From contig JBDNJM010000034.1 of NCBI GenBank assembly GCA_041687755.1, positions 62,001 to 126,000 on the forward strand: a stretch of DNA of 64,000 bases, in the 5' to 3' direction. Below the pieces are notes generated by a model. That model ran no database searches and was not told where the DNA came from. It saw only the letters and a program-made list of their open reading frames with translations. A program made the translations under genes and the position numbers. Shown piece after piece: positions 1-9,568 of this stretch. Source of the DNA: JBDNJM01 sp041687755 (GTDB lineage: Bacteria > Planctomycetota > UBA1135 > GCA-002686595). Numbering within the stretch: the first letter of the stretch is position 1; each line of letters starts with the position of its first letter.

Positions 1-313
1 CCACGTAGTCGTCCGCGCCGACCTCAAAACCCTGCACGCGATCGAACTCCTCGCCGCGCGCGCTCAGCACGATCACGACGGCCGTCGAGCGGTCCGCGCG
101 CAGTCGCCGCAGCACGCTGAAGCCGTCCAGCTTCGGCAGCATCAGGTCGAGCAGCACAACGTCGGGGTCGGCGGTCAACGCCAGCTCAAGCCCGCGCTCG
201 CCGTCCCCGGCGTGCAGCACCGTGAAGCCCGCGTCGCGGAGTGCATCGCACAGGGGCTCCGCGATCGCCGGCTCGTCCTCGACCACGAGAACCGTTTCGG
301 TGCGCTGCTTCAT
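1..313 (-). CDS. Response regulator receiver (partial, OmpR-type)
   Basis: Reading the minus strand from the ATG at 313 gives a receiver domain beginning MKQRTETVLVVEDEPAIAEP. The acidic pair (EDE) is near residue 12, the phosphoacceptor Asp lies in VVLLDLMLPKLDGFSVL, the switch Ser in VIVLSARGEE and the conserved acidic patch in EVGADDYV. The gene runs off the left edge about 104 residues in, so the output domain is unseen; a winged-helix OmpR/PhoB type is expected from the receiver style. The ATG overlaps the histidine-kinase stop (ATGA), so the two are translationally coupled and should be cognate: the kinase phosphorylates this Asp. Confidence 0.93.
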   Translation of the reverse strand, partial: MKQRTETVLVVEDEPAIAEPLCDALRDAGFTVLHAGDGERGLELALTADPDVVLLDLMLPKLDGFSVLRRLRADRSTAVVIVLSARGEEFDRVQGFEVGADDYV

Positions 314-2184
314 GCGTTTGTCTCCGGTTGCCTCGGGGGCGGGACCTGCGGCCATTCGATCAACGCGGCCAGCCCGCCGCGCGAGGACCGCGAAAGAGTC
401 AACTCAGCCCCGTGCCCGAGCGCAACCGCGCGCGCGATCGCCAGGCCGAGCCCAGTGCCTTTCGCCGCGCCGGCGGAGCCGCGCTCGAACGGCCGCAGCA
501 GGCGCTTCGCCTCCGCATTTGAGAGCCCACGGCCGTCGTCGTGCAGCTCGATCCGCAGCCGCCCGCCGGCGCCCAGAATCGCGCACGCCACCTGCGATCC
601 ACCCGAGTGCAGCACCGCATTGCTCGTCAGGTTCAGCAGCGCCCGCCGCAGCGCCTCGCCGTCCGCGACGACGACCGCCGGCACGTCGCGCGCCTCGAAC
701 TCGAAGCCGAACCCGGCCTCCTCGACCCGCTCGCGCAGATCGCGCTCCAGGCCCTCGACAAACGCCGGCCCGTCCAGCTCCTCGAGCACGATCCCCAGCC
801 CCTCTCCGCGCTCCAACCGCGCCAGATCCAGGACGCCCTCGACCAGCCGCCCGAGCCTCCGCGCCTCCGTGTCCAACAGCTCCGCGTAGCGCGCCACGCG
901 CTCAGGCGCTGCACTGCCGGCGCCCAGGTTCTCCGCAATCAGCTGGATCGCGGTGATCGGCGTGCGCAGTTCATGGCTGACGCTCGCGACGAAGTTTGTC
1001 TGCAGCTCCGCCAGCCGCCGCTGCCGCCTTAAGGCCACGAACGTCGCCACGCTCGCGAACGCCGACAGCGCGGCCAACGCCAGCAGCGTGCGCCGCAGCC
1101 CGCCGACCCGCCGCTCCTCGCGCGCGATAAAGCCGGCGCGGTCGTCATGCCCGACGTAGAACTCGAGCGCCGCGCCCGGCAGCGCGCGCGGCGGCCCGAC
1201 CACGGCGTCCGCTTCCAGCTGGGCCGCGACTTGGAACCCGCCCTCGGCCAGGCCCGCCCCACCGTGCTGCTCCAGCCACGCCTCGACCGCGCTGGGCGCT
1301 AGCGCGCGCAGCTCGATCCCGTCGTCGCCGGGCGGCCCCACCCACAGCGCTCCCGCCGTTCCCCGCACGACGCGTGGCCCCGGCTCCCTTAGACGCTCCG
1401 GCGCCACGCCGACCACGCCTAAGAACTCAGCGCCGCGCGCCGCCTGCAGCGCCTGCGCCCACTCCTCCGGCAGCACACCGAGGGCCTGAGCCAGCGCGCG
1501 CTCAACGATCGCCGTGCCCACACTCAAGCGCAGCTCCGGCTCCGCTTCAAAACGCGGCGCCGGCAGGGCGGCCACCAGCGCCGCGCAGCGGCCCTCGATC
1601 GCCTGGCCCAGCTCAGCCCCTGTAAACGCGCCCGCCCGCTCCGCACCCAACAGCACGCCCAGCAACAGCAGCGGGTACCCGCCGTTCGCCTCCGCGCCGC
1701 TCAGATCGGGCCGCTCGTCCACGAACCGTCGCCGCAGCTCCGCTGCGTCCTCGACCGCGAGCGCGAGCCGCAGCCCTGCGAGCCAAACCAGGCCGCGCTC
1801 CGCCGCGCTCGGCGCGAACTCCGCCGCGGCCGCCAGGGCCGCTTCCGCGCGCACGAACTCGCCCCCGCCCAGCGCCTCCTGCGCGTCTCTCAGCAGCGCC
1901 TGCAGGGTCGCGTCCGGAGCGGCCGCCGAGGGCTCGGGAAGCTCCGCAGGCCCCGGAACAAACGTGAAGCCCCGCCCGCCCGCGCCCGCGAGCAGCACCG
2001 GCTCGCGCAGCTCGACCGCCCAGCGTTCCGCGACCGTGCGCGCGAGCCCGTCGGCGGTCTGCTGCAGCAGCAGCCCGCCCGTGCCCGTGCCCGCACCGCG
2101 CAGACTGCGCCCGGCAAACAGCAACGCCAGCGCCGCCGCGGCTCCGAGAACCAGGCCCGTCAACTCCGGTGTGCGGCGCGGCAT
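310..2184 (-). CDS. Sensor histidine kinase
   Basis: A 624-residue membrane sensor kinase. A first membrane segment lies near residues 8-26, followed by a long Ala/Leu/Glu-rich extracytoplasmic sensor region. A second membrane segment (LALAALSAFASVATFVAL) sits just before the HisKA domain. The H-box VSHELRTPITA has its phosphorylated His near residue 404. The ATPase domain shows the N box (NLTSNAVLHSG), the G1 box (DDGRGL), an F-box-like phenylalanine (PFERG) and the G2 box (GTGLGLAIARA). I chose the ATG at 2184 over the longer frame starting at 2376 because it begins with the first membrane segment and lies 2 bp after the stop of the TPR gene. It presumably signals to the downstream response regulator; the stimulus is unknown. 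Confidence 0.92.
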   Translation of the reverse strand: MPRRTPELTGLVLGAAAALALLFAGRSLRGAGTGTGGLLLQQTADGLARTVAERWAVELREPVLLAGAGGRGFTFVPGPAELPEPSAAAPDATLQALLRDAQEALGGGEFVRAEAALAAAAEFAPSAAERGLVWLAGLRLALAVEDAAELRRRFVDERPDLSGAEANGGYPLLLLGVLLGAERAGAFTGAELGQAIEGRCAALVAALPAPRFEAEPELRLSVGTAIVERALAQALGVLPEEWAQALQAARGAEFLGVVGVAPERLREPGPRVVRGTAGALWVGPPGDDGIELRALAPSAVEAWLEQHGGAGLAEGGFQVAAQLEADAVVGPPRALPGAALEFYVGHDDRAGFIAREERRVGGLRRTLLALAALSAFASVATFVALRRQRRLAELQTNFVASVSHELRTPITAIQLIAENLGAGSAAPERVARYAELLDTEARRLGRLVEGVLDLARLERGEGLGIVLEELDGPAFVEGLERDLRERVEEAGFGFEFEARDVPAVVVADGEALRRALLNLTSNAVLHSGGSQVACAILGAGGRLRIELHDDGRGLSNAEAKRLLRPFERGSAGAAKGTGLGLAIARAVALGHGAELTLSRSSRGGLAALIEWPQVPPPRQPETNA

Positions 2185-2186
2185 CC

Positions 2187-3548
2187 TCACTCGAAGGTGT
2201 CGGCCAGCTCCTGCGTCTGATCCACCCAACGCCCGCCCGGGTGGTCGCCCAAGTACTCGCCGAGCACCTCCCGCGCCTCCTCCCCGCGCTCCGCGCCGAA
2301 CAGCGCCCGGGCGAGATCGAGGTGCAGCGGGAACGGCAGGTCCTCGCCCGCAAACGCATTCGCCAGCCCCTGCCACTCGACGGCCGCCTCGGTGTAGTGC
2401 CCCTGCCGAAACAGCGCCAGCCCCAGTCCGTGCCGCGCCTTGGGCGAGCCGGCATCGCAGTCCAGGGCGTTGCGAAACATCGTTTCCGCCCGCGCGAACT
2501 CGCGCTCGCGACGCGCGACAGCCGCACTGAAGTCCTCGGCGTCCAGGTCCACCGGGGTGACCTCCGCGCGTTGGAAGGTCTCGAAGCCCGCGTCGGCCAG
2601 CTCCTCCGCGCGCCGCTCGAGCACCACACGCCCGAAGCCCATATCAGCCATCGGCACGCCCAGCTCGCGCATGCGCAGGTAACGCTTCACCTGCAGGTCC
2701 CGATCGTTCGCGATCAGCGCGTCTGCTGCTGACGCGCGCAGGGCGTTGAGCAGCTGCTCGCGGACTTGCACGTCCTCAGCCAGCAGTCCCTCGTACAGCT
2801 CAACCGCATCGTCGAAGCGCCGCTCCGCCAGCCGCAGCTCCGCGCGCGTCTCGCGCGCGATGGGCTCGCCCGGCACCAGCGCGAGAGCTTCCGCGAGCAA
2901 AGCGTCCGCGGCGGCGTACTCTTCGGCCCCGATCGCGCCGCGCGCGACCTGTTCCTTGCCGCGGCTCAGCGGGATGCGCACGAACGGCAGCTCCGGATCC
3001 GCCGCGAGCGCGTCCTCGAGCAACGCGACGCCGAGCTTCGCGTTGCCCGGATTCGAAATCGCCAGCACGCCGTACGCGCGCGACAGCTCCGGCCCGCGCT
3101 CGCCGGCGGCCTCGATGCCGCGCTGGATCTCGGCGTCGGCCGCCTCGAGCCGCCCCATGGCGCAGTAGATTTCCGCCGCCGTGGCGAACGAACGCGGATC
3201 GGTCTCGTCGAGGCCGCGCGCGATCTCAATTTGTCGCAGGGCCTCGACCGGGTCGCCGGAGAGCGCCTCGACGCGCGCGGCCAGCAGGGCGCCCTCGAAG
3301 CCGCCCTGGGCGCCAAGTTGCTCGATCAGGGAGGCCGCGACCCCCAGGGAGCCCTCCTCCAGAGCCGCGCGCGCCTCGAGCAGTCGCGGGTCCGCGCTGC
3401 GCGGGCGGGACTGGGGCCGCGTGGGCTGCTCGCCCTCGACGCCGCCGCAGCCGGACGGCACCAGCGGCAGCACCAAGAGCAACGCCAGGCCGCTGAGGGC
3501 GCGGCGCGCGCTGCCGACGAGCGACTCTCGACGAACTCTTGCGGGCAT
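2187..3548 (-). CDS. TPR-repeat lipoprotein
   Basis: About 453 residues. The N-terminus has arginines, a hydrophobic stretch (LSGLALLLVLPLVPSGC) and a Cys in a lipobox-like context, so it is probably a lipoprotein. The rest is Ala/Leu/Glu-rich helical repeats typical of tetratricopeptide modules, for example HGLGLALFRQGHYTEAAVEW near the C-terminus. I prefer the ATG at 3548, which has AAGGA 8 nt upstream; in-frame ATGs at 3566 and 3578 are alternatives. It is the first gene of a three-gene unit with the kinase and response regulator, so it may feed the sensor or be its target. No enzymatic motif is visible. Confidence 0.75.
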   Translation of the reverse strand: MPARVRRESLVGSARRALSGLALLLVLPLVPSGCGGVEGEQPTRPQSRPRSADPRLLEARAALEEGSLGVAASLIEQLGAQGGFEGALLAARVEALSGDPVEALRQIEIARGLDETDPRSFATAAEIYCAMGRLEAADAEIQRGIEAAGERGPELSRAYGVLAISNPGNAKLGVALLEDALAADPELPFVRIPLSRGKEQVARGAIGAEEYAAADALLAEALALVPGEPIARETRAELRLAERRFDDAVELYEGLLAEDVQVREQLLNALRASAADALIANDRDLQVKRYLRMRELGVPMADMGFGRVVLERRAEELADAGFETFQRAEVTPVDLDAEDFSAAVARREREFARAETMFRNALDCDAGSPKARHGLGLALFRQGHYTEAAVEWQGLANAFAGEDLPFPLHLDLARALFGAERGEEAREVLGEYLGDHPGGRWVDQTQELADTFE

Positions 3549-3731
3549 CCTGGGCGTCCTTCTCATAGGGCCGACCATAGCGTGCCCGCCAGGCTGGCGC
3601 GAAGCTCCCCGGCAGCGCCGATGGCGGGCAGCCGCGGCGGCCGCGATGTCGAGCGGAGTCGCTCAGGCCCGACCCCGAGCTTGCGGCCCCGGGCCTGGGT
3701 CGGGACAGTAGGCTGCCCACCCGACCGCGCC

Positions 3732-5105
3732 ATGCAAACCGCCCAAGACCCCTCCGCCCCCGCCGTCCGCTTCGTCACCTTCGGCTGCAAGGCCAACCAA
3801 TACGACACCCAGGTGCTGCGCGAGGCGCTCCTGCGGCGCGGCTACACCGAGACCAGCTCGGGCGCCGCACCGCCCGAGCTGGTCGTGATCAACACCTGCA
3901 CGGTCACCGCTGAGGCCGGCCGCAAGGCCCGCAGCCTCGCCCGCCGGATCCACCGCGAGAGCCCCCACGCGCGCATCGCGATGACCGGCTGCCTGGCCGA
4001 GAGCGAGCCCGAGATCCTGCGCGAACTGCCCGGCGTGGAGTGGGTGCTCGGCAACGGCGAGGCCAAGCGCCCGGTCAATTTCCTGCGCGAGCTGGGGCAC
4101 GAGCTGGACCCGGAGGAGCTCGGTATTCCGGCCGGAATCACCGAATTCGCCGGCCACTCCAGGGCTTTCCTGAAGATTCAGGACGGCTGCGACATGGCCT
4201 GCGCCTTCTGCATCATTCCCAAGGTGCGCGGCAAGAGCCGCTCGCGACCGGTCGAGGAGCTGGGCGCCGAGGTCCGCCGCCTGGTCCGCACGGGGCACCG
4301 CGAAGTCGTCCTGTGCGGCATCCACATCGGGCACTGGGGCCGCGACCTGGGCCTCGCCCTGGAGGACCTGCTCGCACACCTCGCCGGCCTCTCCATCGAA
4401 GGCGACGACGGCCGCGAACTCGCCTGGCGCCTGCGGCTCTCGTCGGTCGAGGCGACCGAGATCACCGAGCCCGTGCTCGACGTGATGACCGCCCACCCCG
4501 AACGCATCGCACCGCATCTCCACATGCCGATGCAGTCGGGCGACGACGAGGTGCTGGCCGCGATGAATCGGTGGTACACCGTCGCCGAATACCTGTCCGC
4601 GTGCGACACCATTCGTCGCCGACTCGACCGCCCCGCATTCACGGCCGACGTGCTGGTGGGCTTTCCCGGCGAGACGGACGTCCACTTCGCAAACACCCTG
4701 CAAACGGTCCGGAAAGCGGGTTTCGCGCGTATTCACGTGTTCCCGTTCTCCGCTCGACCGGGCACCGCCGCTGCGGATCGCACGGCGGATCTGCCCGCGC
4801 CCCAGGCCGTCCGTGAGCGCCGCGCGCGCCTCAGCGAGCTCGCCTCGGAGATCGGCGCCGAATTCACCGCCTCCCTCGACGGCGCGCTCGACACGGTGGT
4901 GCTCGAGAGCACCGTCGGATTGTCCGGGCGCTACTCCCGAGTCCGCGTCGAGCTCGGTCCCGACGAGCTGCCCCCGCCGATCGCGCGCGTGCGGCTGCGG
5001 CTGGAGCGCGACGCCGAGGGCGCACCGCTGCTGGTCGGGGTCCCGCTCCGCCAGGACGCGGTCCAGCCCGGCCCAGGCGCGGCCGAAGGAGCCGAAGCCC
5101 GATGA
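3732..5105 (+). CDS. mtaB: tRNA t6A37 methylthiotransferase MtaB
   Basis: A 457-residue radical-SAM methylthiotransferase that would convert t6A37 to ms2t6A37 in ANN-decoding tRNAs. The N-terminal MTTase domain carries three cluster cysteines (C19 in FGCKANQYDT, C56 in NTCTVTAEAG, C87 in MTGCLAE). The radical-SAM cluster motif CxxxCxxC is at C153/C157/C160 in GCDMACAFCIIPKVRGKSRS. The GCKxNQY-D-T signature favours MtaB over MiaB or RimO. A C-terminal TRAM-like region follows. The start is the ATG at 3732; upstream in-frame sequence is antisense to the divergent TPR gene. The stop overlaps the next gene's ATG. Family assignment is firm; the MtaB subtype is inferred from motifs. Confidence 0.93.
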   Translation: MQTAQDPSAPAVRFVTFGCKANQYDTQVLREALLRRGYTETSSGAAPPELVVINTCTVTAEAGRKARSLARRIHRESPHARIAMTGCLAESEPEILRELPGVEWVLGNGEAKRPVNFLRELGHELDPEELGIPAGITEFAGHSRAFLKIQDGCDMACAFCIIPKVRGKSRSRPVEELGAEVRRLVRTGHREVVLCGIHIGHWGRDLGLALEDLLAHLAGLSIEGDDGRELAWRLRLSSVEATEITEPVLDVMTAHPERIAPHLHMPMQSGDDEVLAAMNRWYTVAEYLSACDTIRRRLDRPAFTADVLVGFPGETDVHFANTLQTVRKAGFARIHVFPFSARPGTAAADRTADLPAPQAVRERRARLSELASEIGAEFTASLDGALDTVVLESTVGLSGRYSRVRVELGPDELPPPIARVRLRLERDAEGAPLLVGVPLRQDAVQPGPGAAEGAEAR

Positions 5106-6046
5106 GCACGCCTGAGGCCCATGCGCCGGGCGAGCCCCTGGCCGACTCCGCCGCCGAACTGGCTGCCCTGGGCCAGGCCCTGCGGGCCCACGTAGCGCGG
5201 GCCGAGTTCTTCGGGGTCGAGCGCGCCGCCCGCCCGGCCCCCGCTTCCGCCTCCGCCGGGGCCCGCCCGGCGCCTTCGGCCGCCCCCCAGCGGCCCCCGA
5301 CCCCCACTGGGGCGCCCCAGGACCGCTCCAGAGTCGCACCCACGTCTCCCCGGACGCCTTCGGCCCGCCCTGAAGACCTCTCCCGGCGCCCCTCGGCACC
5401 CCAGCGCGGCACCGGTGCTCCTCCTGGCGGCCCTGTCACGGCCGACCCGCGCTTCACCCCGACTTACCAGGCCGCCCAGGCCGCCGGGACCCTCGAGGCC
5501 CTCGCCGCCACCGTCTCCGCCTGCACCGCCTGCGGGCTCTGCAAAACGCGTACCCAAACCGTCTTCGCGGACGGCAGCTCCCGGGCGCGCGTGATGTTCA
5601 TCGGTGACGCGCCCGGCGCCGACGAGGACCGTACGGGCGTGCCTTTCGTCGGCCGCGCGGGCCAGCTGCTGACCGACATCATCACGAAGGGCATGGGCCT
5701 GGGCCGCGAGGACGTCTATATCGCCAACGTCCTGAAGTGCCGCCCGCCGGGCAACCGCGACCCCCTACCGGCCGAAAAACAGCTCTGCACGCCGTTCCTC
5801 CAGCGCCAGATCGAGCTCGTGGACCCCGAGATCCTGATCCCCCTGGGCCGCCACGCCTCGAATCATCTCCTGGGCCAGGACGCGCCCATGGGCCAGCTGC
5901 GCGGGCGGGTCCACGAGGCCCACGGGCGCAAGGTCGTGCCCACGTTCCACCCGGAGTACCTGCTGCGCTCCCCGGCGATGAAAAAGCCGACTTGGGAGGA
6001 TATTCAGCTCGCCATGGCCGAGCTCGGCCTGCGCCCGCCTAGCTGA
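5102..6046 (+). CDS. Uracil-DNA glycosylase, family 4 (Fe-S type)
   Basis: A 314-residue protein that would excise uracil from DNA in base-excision repair. Residues 1-115 are a low-complexity Ala/Pro/Arg-rich extension. The catalytic domain begins near residue 125 with cluster cysteines in CTACGLC (141-147), then C213 in LKCRPP and C229, whose 16-residue spacing matches family-4 enzymes. Motif 1 is FIGDAPGADEDRTGVPFVG; most family-4 proteins have GE where this has GD. Motif 2 is FHPEYLL near residue 282. Its ATG overlaps the mtaB stop by 4 nt, so the pair forms an operon. Function is secure; the role of the long disordered N-terminus is unknown. Confidence 0.92.
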   Translation: MSTPEAHAPGEPLADSAAELAALGQALRAHVARAEFFGVERAARPAPASASAGARPAPSAAPQRPPTPTGAPQDRSRVAPTSPRTPSARPEDLSRRPSAPQRGTGAPPGGPVTADPRFTPTYQAAQAAGTLEALAATVSACTACGLCKTRTQTVFADGSSRARVMFIGDAPGADEDRTGVPFVGRAGQLLTDIITKGMGLGREDVYIANVLKCRPPGNRDPLPAEKQLCTPFLQRQIELVDPEILIPLGRHASNHLLGQDAPMGQLRGRVHEAHGRKVVPTFHPEYLLRSPAMKKPTWEDIQLAMAELGLRPPS

Positions 6047-6859
6047 GGGGCCGGCGGTGTCCTCTGGCCCGTCGCCTCAAGGCGCTGGCGCACAGAGAGC
6101 GCACAGAGAGCGCACACAGATCGCGCCAGGCGCACCGATTCACCCCTTGTGATAGGCCGTGAAACAGGGGCGCTGCCCGGCCGAGAGGCCTCTCAGGTGC
6201 CTTGGGCCCATCGCCCAGGAGATCACCTCGGGCGCTGCTGCAGCCAGGCCCTGGCGCGGTGACCCCCGGTTCTGGAGGCCAACGGCCGGCTCTCGCCAGT
6301 GCTCTCCCAGAAGCTCGCTCAGAATTCGCGGCTGCGCTCGGTAGCTGTCCGCGAACCGGAGGGGTACCTGCCCCGGATCCGCGCGGTCCGCACCCCGCGG
6401 GGCGCGCGGTCCGTAGTGAGGAACGCCGGTCGCTCGGCCACTTTTGTGCCCCCTCGCCGTCGTTGACGGTGCCTGGAGGGACCGCTAGGCTCCGCGCATT
6501 GATGGAGGTCGTCGCTGGCGGCTTCTACTGCCCGACCGGGTTCTGCGGCGCGTCCGCTCGATCCCGCCACGGCCACCCCCAGGCCGTCCCGTCGTTCGCT
6601 GATCGCTGATCTCCGATCGACGTGCAGTCCCTACAGATCTCCACTCCCCCCCTTCTCCGTTGCCCACGACCCTTCGCACCCACGACCCCGCGCCGGCAGC
6701 TGCCCGCGCGACGGCTCGCTGGCGCTCGGATTCGCGGACCATCGGGGTTCTCTCCATCCGCCGATCACGCCGCTGAGTCACCGGCCGTCGAAGCGCTCGC
6801 GAATGCTCGCGAACGATTTCGACGCCGCTGAACCACGGCCAGGCAGGGCCCTCTCGAAG
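6047..6859. other. Long non-coding interval upstream of secretin 1
   Basis: No reading frame here has convincing coding character. It holds a short tandem repeat (6088-6120) and a C7 tract at 6646-6652. It is long enough for the promoter and leader of the envelope-machine locus that follows. I see no tRNA or riboswitch pattern. Confidence 0.5.
6088..6120. repeat. 11-bp tandem repeat, three copies
   Basis: The unit GCGCACAGAGA occurs twice exactly and a third time with a divergent end. It lies about 40 bp after the uracil-DNA glycosylase stop. Function unknown. Confidence 0.8.
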
Positions 6860-9568
6860 ATGCGCTTTCGCCCCCTTCTAGTCCCCCCGCTGCTCGTCCT
6901 TCCCGCACTGTCGTGCCAGTCGACCCAAGACTTGGCCGAACCGCAGCAGCTGGCCCCCGTGGCCACTGTTCAACAGGGAAGTACCAGCCAGGGCATCTCC
7001 AGCAGCGAGATCGACTCGCTGTTCGCCGCCAGCTCGAACCCCGGTGGAACCTCCGGCGTGGTCGCCGCTTCGGCGCCGGCCGCGAGTGCCGTCGCTGCGG
7101 ATCCCGCGAGCTTCGACCCGGGCGCCTGGCTCTCCTCCGTGCAGGACAGCCAGGAATTCCTGGAGGACCGCGCCCAGAACCTCGAGCTGATTCGCGACCG
7201 CGAGCGCAAGCTATCGGACGCCTACGTCTCGAGCGCCCAGCGCGCTCTGGAGCAGGCCGACATCGAGGGCGCTCTCGAAGACTTCGCTCGCGCGCTGGAC
7301 ATTCTCCCCAGCAACGAGGCCGCCCGCGATGGCTACGTCCAGACCCGGGCCCTGCTCGGTGACGAGACCGCCACCGCGAACCAACTCCTGATCGACACGT
7401 TCGACAAGGAAACCGTCAAGCGCGCCGAGGCCCGTATCGCGGCCGGCAACGCGATGACCCAGGGCGACAGCGCCCGCCGCCGCGGCGACTACGATTCGGC
7501 CGTCGGCAAGTACCGCGAGGCCCAGGTCATCCTGGCCTACCACCCGCTGATCTCCGACGACGAGATCGACAACCAGGTGCTGACGCGCAAGCTCGAGTCG
7601 ACCCTCGCCGAGCGCGACTCGCGCATCGAGGAGCGCGCCAGCGAAGACGTCTCCCGCGCCCTCATCGAGCGCGAGCAGGCCCAGGCCGAGGCGAAGAACT
7701 ACCGCTTCAACGTCCTGGCCCAGTACTACAGCCAGGCCAACCGCGCCTTCGTCGACGAGCGCTACCTCGACGCCGAGGAGCTCGCCGATCAGATCCTGCG
7801 CCTCGATCCGGGCAACGAAGCCGCCCTCGAAATGCGCGACATCGCCGTCGCCGCGCGCCTCCAGAAGCGCGACGAGGAACTGCTGAGCGACTACCGCGAG
7901 CAGTGGCAGCTCACGATGCAGGAGCTCGAGCAAGAGGCGATCCCGCAGATCGACACCCTGATTTACGACGACCTCGAGCGCTACGACGAAGTCCGCAAGC
8001 GCAAGCCCTACGAGTCGATCGCCGGCGCCGGCACGGTCGACCCCGACCAGCAGCGCATCATGGACGTGCTACGCACGACCCGCGTGCCGGCCCGCTTCGG
8101 CAGCGAAGACGAGGGCACGCCCCTCGCCACGGTCGCCGAGTACTTCAACCGCGTCAGCGGCCTGAACTTCCTGATCTCCCCGGACGCGGCCGACCTCGAC
8201 GTCGAGGTCGCCCTCAACCTGCCCGAGCGCCCTCTGTCGAGCCTCCTTTCGCTGATCGACGAGTTCAACGACGAGCTCGCCTGGAAGATCGAGGACGGCA
8301 CCGTCAAGTTCGTCACCGAGGACGAGAACCTCGGCGAGCTGCTGCTGGTGACCTACGAGGTGCGCGACCTGGTTCGCCCCCCGAAGGACTTCCCCGCTCC
8401 GGAGATCAACGTGATCCCCTCCGAGGGCATCGAATATCCGGACGAAGAACCGCGCGAGCCCGAGGCCACGGTCATCACCGGCGACGACCTCCGCGGCCTG
8501 ATCCAGGACAACATCGCCCCCGACAGCTGGGGCGACGCAGAGGTCAACGTGACCGAGACCGGCCAACTGATCGTCTACCAGACGGAGGAAGTGCACGGCG
8601 AGATCAACGCCCTGCTCAACGAGCTCCGCGAGGCCGCCGGCCTGATGGTCAACATCCAGGCGCGCTTTCTGAAGGTCAGCGACAACTTCCTCGAGGACAT
8701 CGGCGTCGACTTCCGCGGCCTGGGCGCGCCTGGCCTCGGTGCGAACAACTTCTTCAACGACTTCGGTCTTCCGGGAAGCCTTAACAACCAGATCGGTCAG
8801 GACACCGACCTGGGCGCCTTCTACGACACCGGCGGCAACGGCGAGGTCAAGGGACGCGTCGAGAACCTCTTCGACGTCGACTTGGGTGGCGAGATCACCA
8901 ACGCCGGTGGCCTCTCCTTCCAGTGGACCTACCTGAACGACCTCCAGCTCGAGATGGTGCTGCGCGCCGTCGCCAAGAGCGAGCGGGTCGAACTCGTCAC
9001 CGCCCCGAGCATCCTGGTGTTCAACACCGCGCGCTCGAACCTGCAGGTGCTCAACCAGGTCGCCTACGTCCAGGACTACAGCGTCGAGATCGCGACGGCC
9101 GCGGCCATCGCCGACCCCCAGATCCAGGTCGTTCAGGACGGCGTCGTCCTCGACGTCCGTCCGGTGATCAGCGCCGACCGGCGCTTCATCACTCTGGACC
9201 TGCGCCCCACCGTCGCGACGCTCAAGCGTCCGATCCAGGAGTTCTCGACCTCGCTGGCCACGACCGGAACGGTCACGATCCAGCTGCCCCAGCTCGAGCT
9301 GCAGCGCATCAGGACGGTGGTCTCCGTGCCCGACGGCGGCACCGTGCTACTCGGCGGCCTGAAGCTGTTCGAAGAGCAGGAGCTCACCAGCGGTGTGCCG
9401 ATCCTCAACAAGATCCCCATCGTGAACTTCTTCTTCGAGCGCAAGGGCAACTACGTCAGCAAGCAGAAGACGCTGATCCTCATGCGTGCCTCGATCGTGA
9501 TCACGGGCGAGTTCGCACCGACCGAGGCCCAGCTCGGCGTGCTCCCCGGAGCCAGCAACCGCAACTAG
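6860..9568 (+). CDS. Secretin-family lipoprotein with TPR N-terminus (paralogue 1)
   Basis: A 902-residue exported lipoprotein. The signal peptide ends LLVLPALSC with the lipid Cys near residue 19, followed by QSTQDL. Residues about 95-340 are TPR/coiled-coil helices. Near residues 420-470 is an STN-like segment (TVAEYFNRVSGLNFLISPDA), then secretin N-domain-like sequence and the C-terminal secretin core, with VPDGGTVLLGGL near residue 823 and the GVPILNKIPIVNFFF motif. Such proteins form multimeric outer-membrane channels in type II/III secretion and type IV pili. I chose the ATG at 6860, at the signal peptide, over an upstream ATG at 6803. No pilin, assembly ATPase or GspC-M gene is in the window; the neighbours are TPR proteins and ExbB/ExbD. 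Confidence 0.88.
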   Translation: MRFRPLLVPPLLVLPALSCQSTQDLAEPQQLAPVATVQQGSTSQGISSSEIDSLFAASSNPGGTSGVVAASAPAASAVAADPASFDPGAWLSSVQDSQEFLEDRAQNLELIRDRERKLSDAYVSSAQRALEQADIEGALEDFARALDILPSNEAARDGYVQTRALLGDETATANQLLIDTFDKETVKRAEARIAAGNAMTQGDSARRRGDYDSAVGKYREAQVILAYHPLISDDEIDNQVLTRKLESTLAERDSRIEERASEDVSRALIEREQAQAEAKNYRFNVLAQYYSQANRAFVDERYLDAEELADQILRLDPGNEAALEMRDIAVAARLQKRDEELLSDYREQWQLTMQELEQEAIPQIDTLIYDDLERYDEVRKRKPYESIAGAGTVDPDQQRIMDVLRTTRVPARFGSEDEGTPLATVAEYFNRVSGLNFLISPDAADLDVEVALNLPERPLSSLLSLIDEFNDELAWKIEDGTVKFVTEDENLGELLLVTYEVRDLVRPPKDFPAPEINVIPSEGIEYPDEEPREPEATVITGDDLRGLIQDNIAPDSWGDAEVNVTETGQLIVYQTEEVHGEINALLNELREAAGLMVNIQARFLKVSDNFLEDIGVDFRGLGAPGLGANNFFNDFGLPGSLNNQIGQDTDLGAFYDTGGNGEVKGRVENLFDVDLGGEITNAGGLSFQWTYLNDLQLEMVLRAVAKSERVELVTAPSILVFNTARSNLQVLNQVAYVQDYSVEIATAAAIADPQIQVVQDGVVLDVRPVISADRRFITLDLRPTVATLKRPIQEFSTSLATTGTVTIQLPQLELQRIRTVVSVPDGGTVLLGGLKLFEEQELTSGVPILNKIPIVNFFFERKGNYVSKQKTLILMRASIVITGEFAPTEAQLGVLPGASNRN

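Noticed and set aside
2185..2376. N-terminal extension of the histidine kinase
   Set aside because: The longer frame overlaps the TPR gene and reads Gly/Ala/Arg-rich sequence with no membrane segment; the ATG at 2184 fits spacing and topology.
3663..5399. Minus-strand frame of 578 codons opposite mtaB
   Set aside because: Antisense to a radical-SAM enzyme with complete cysteine motifs; no independent support.
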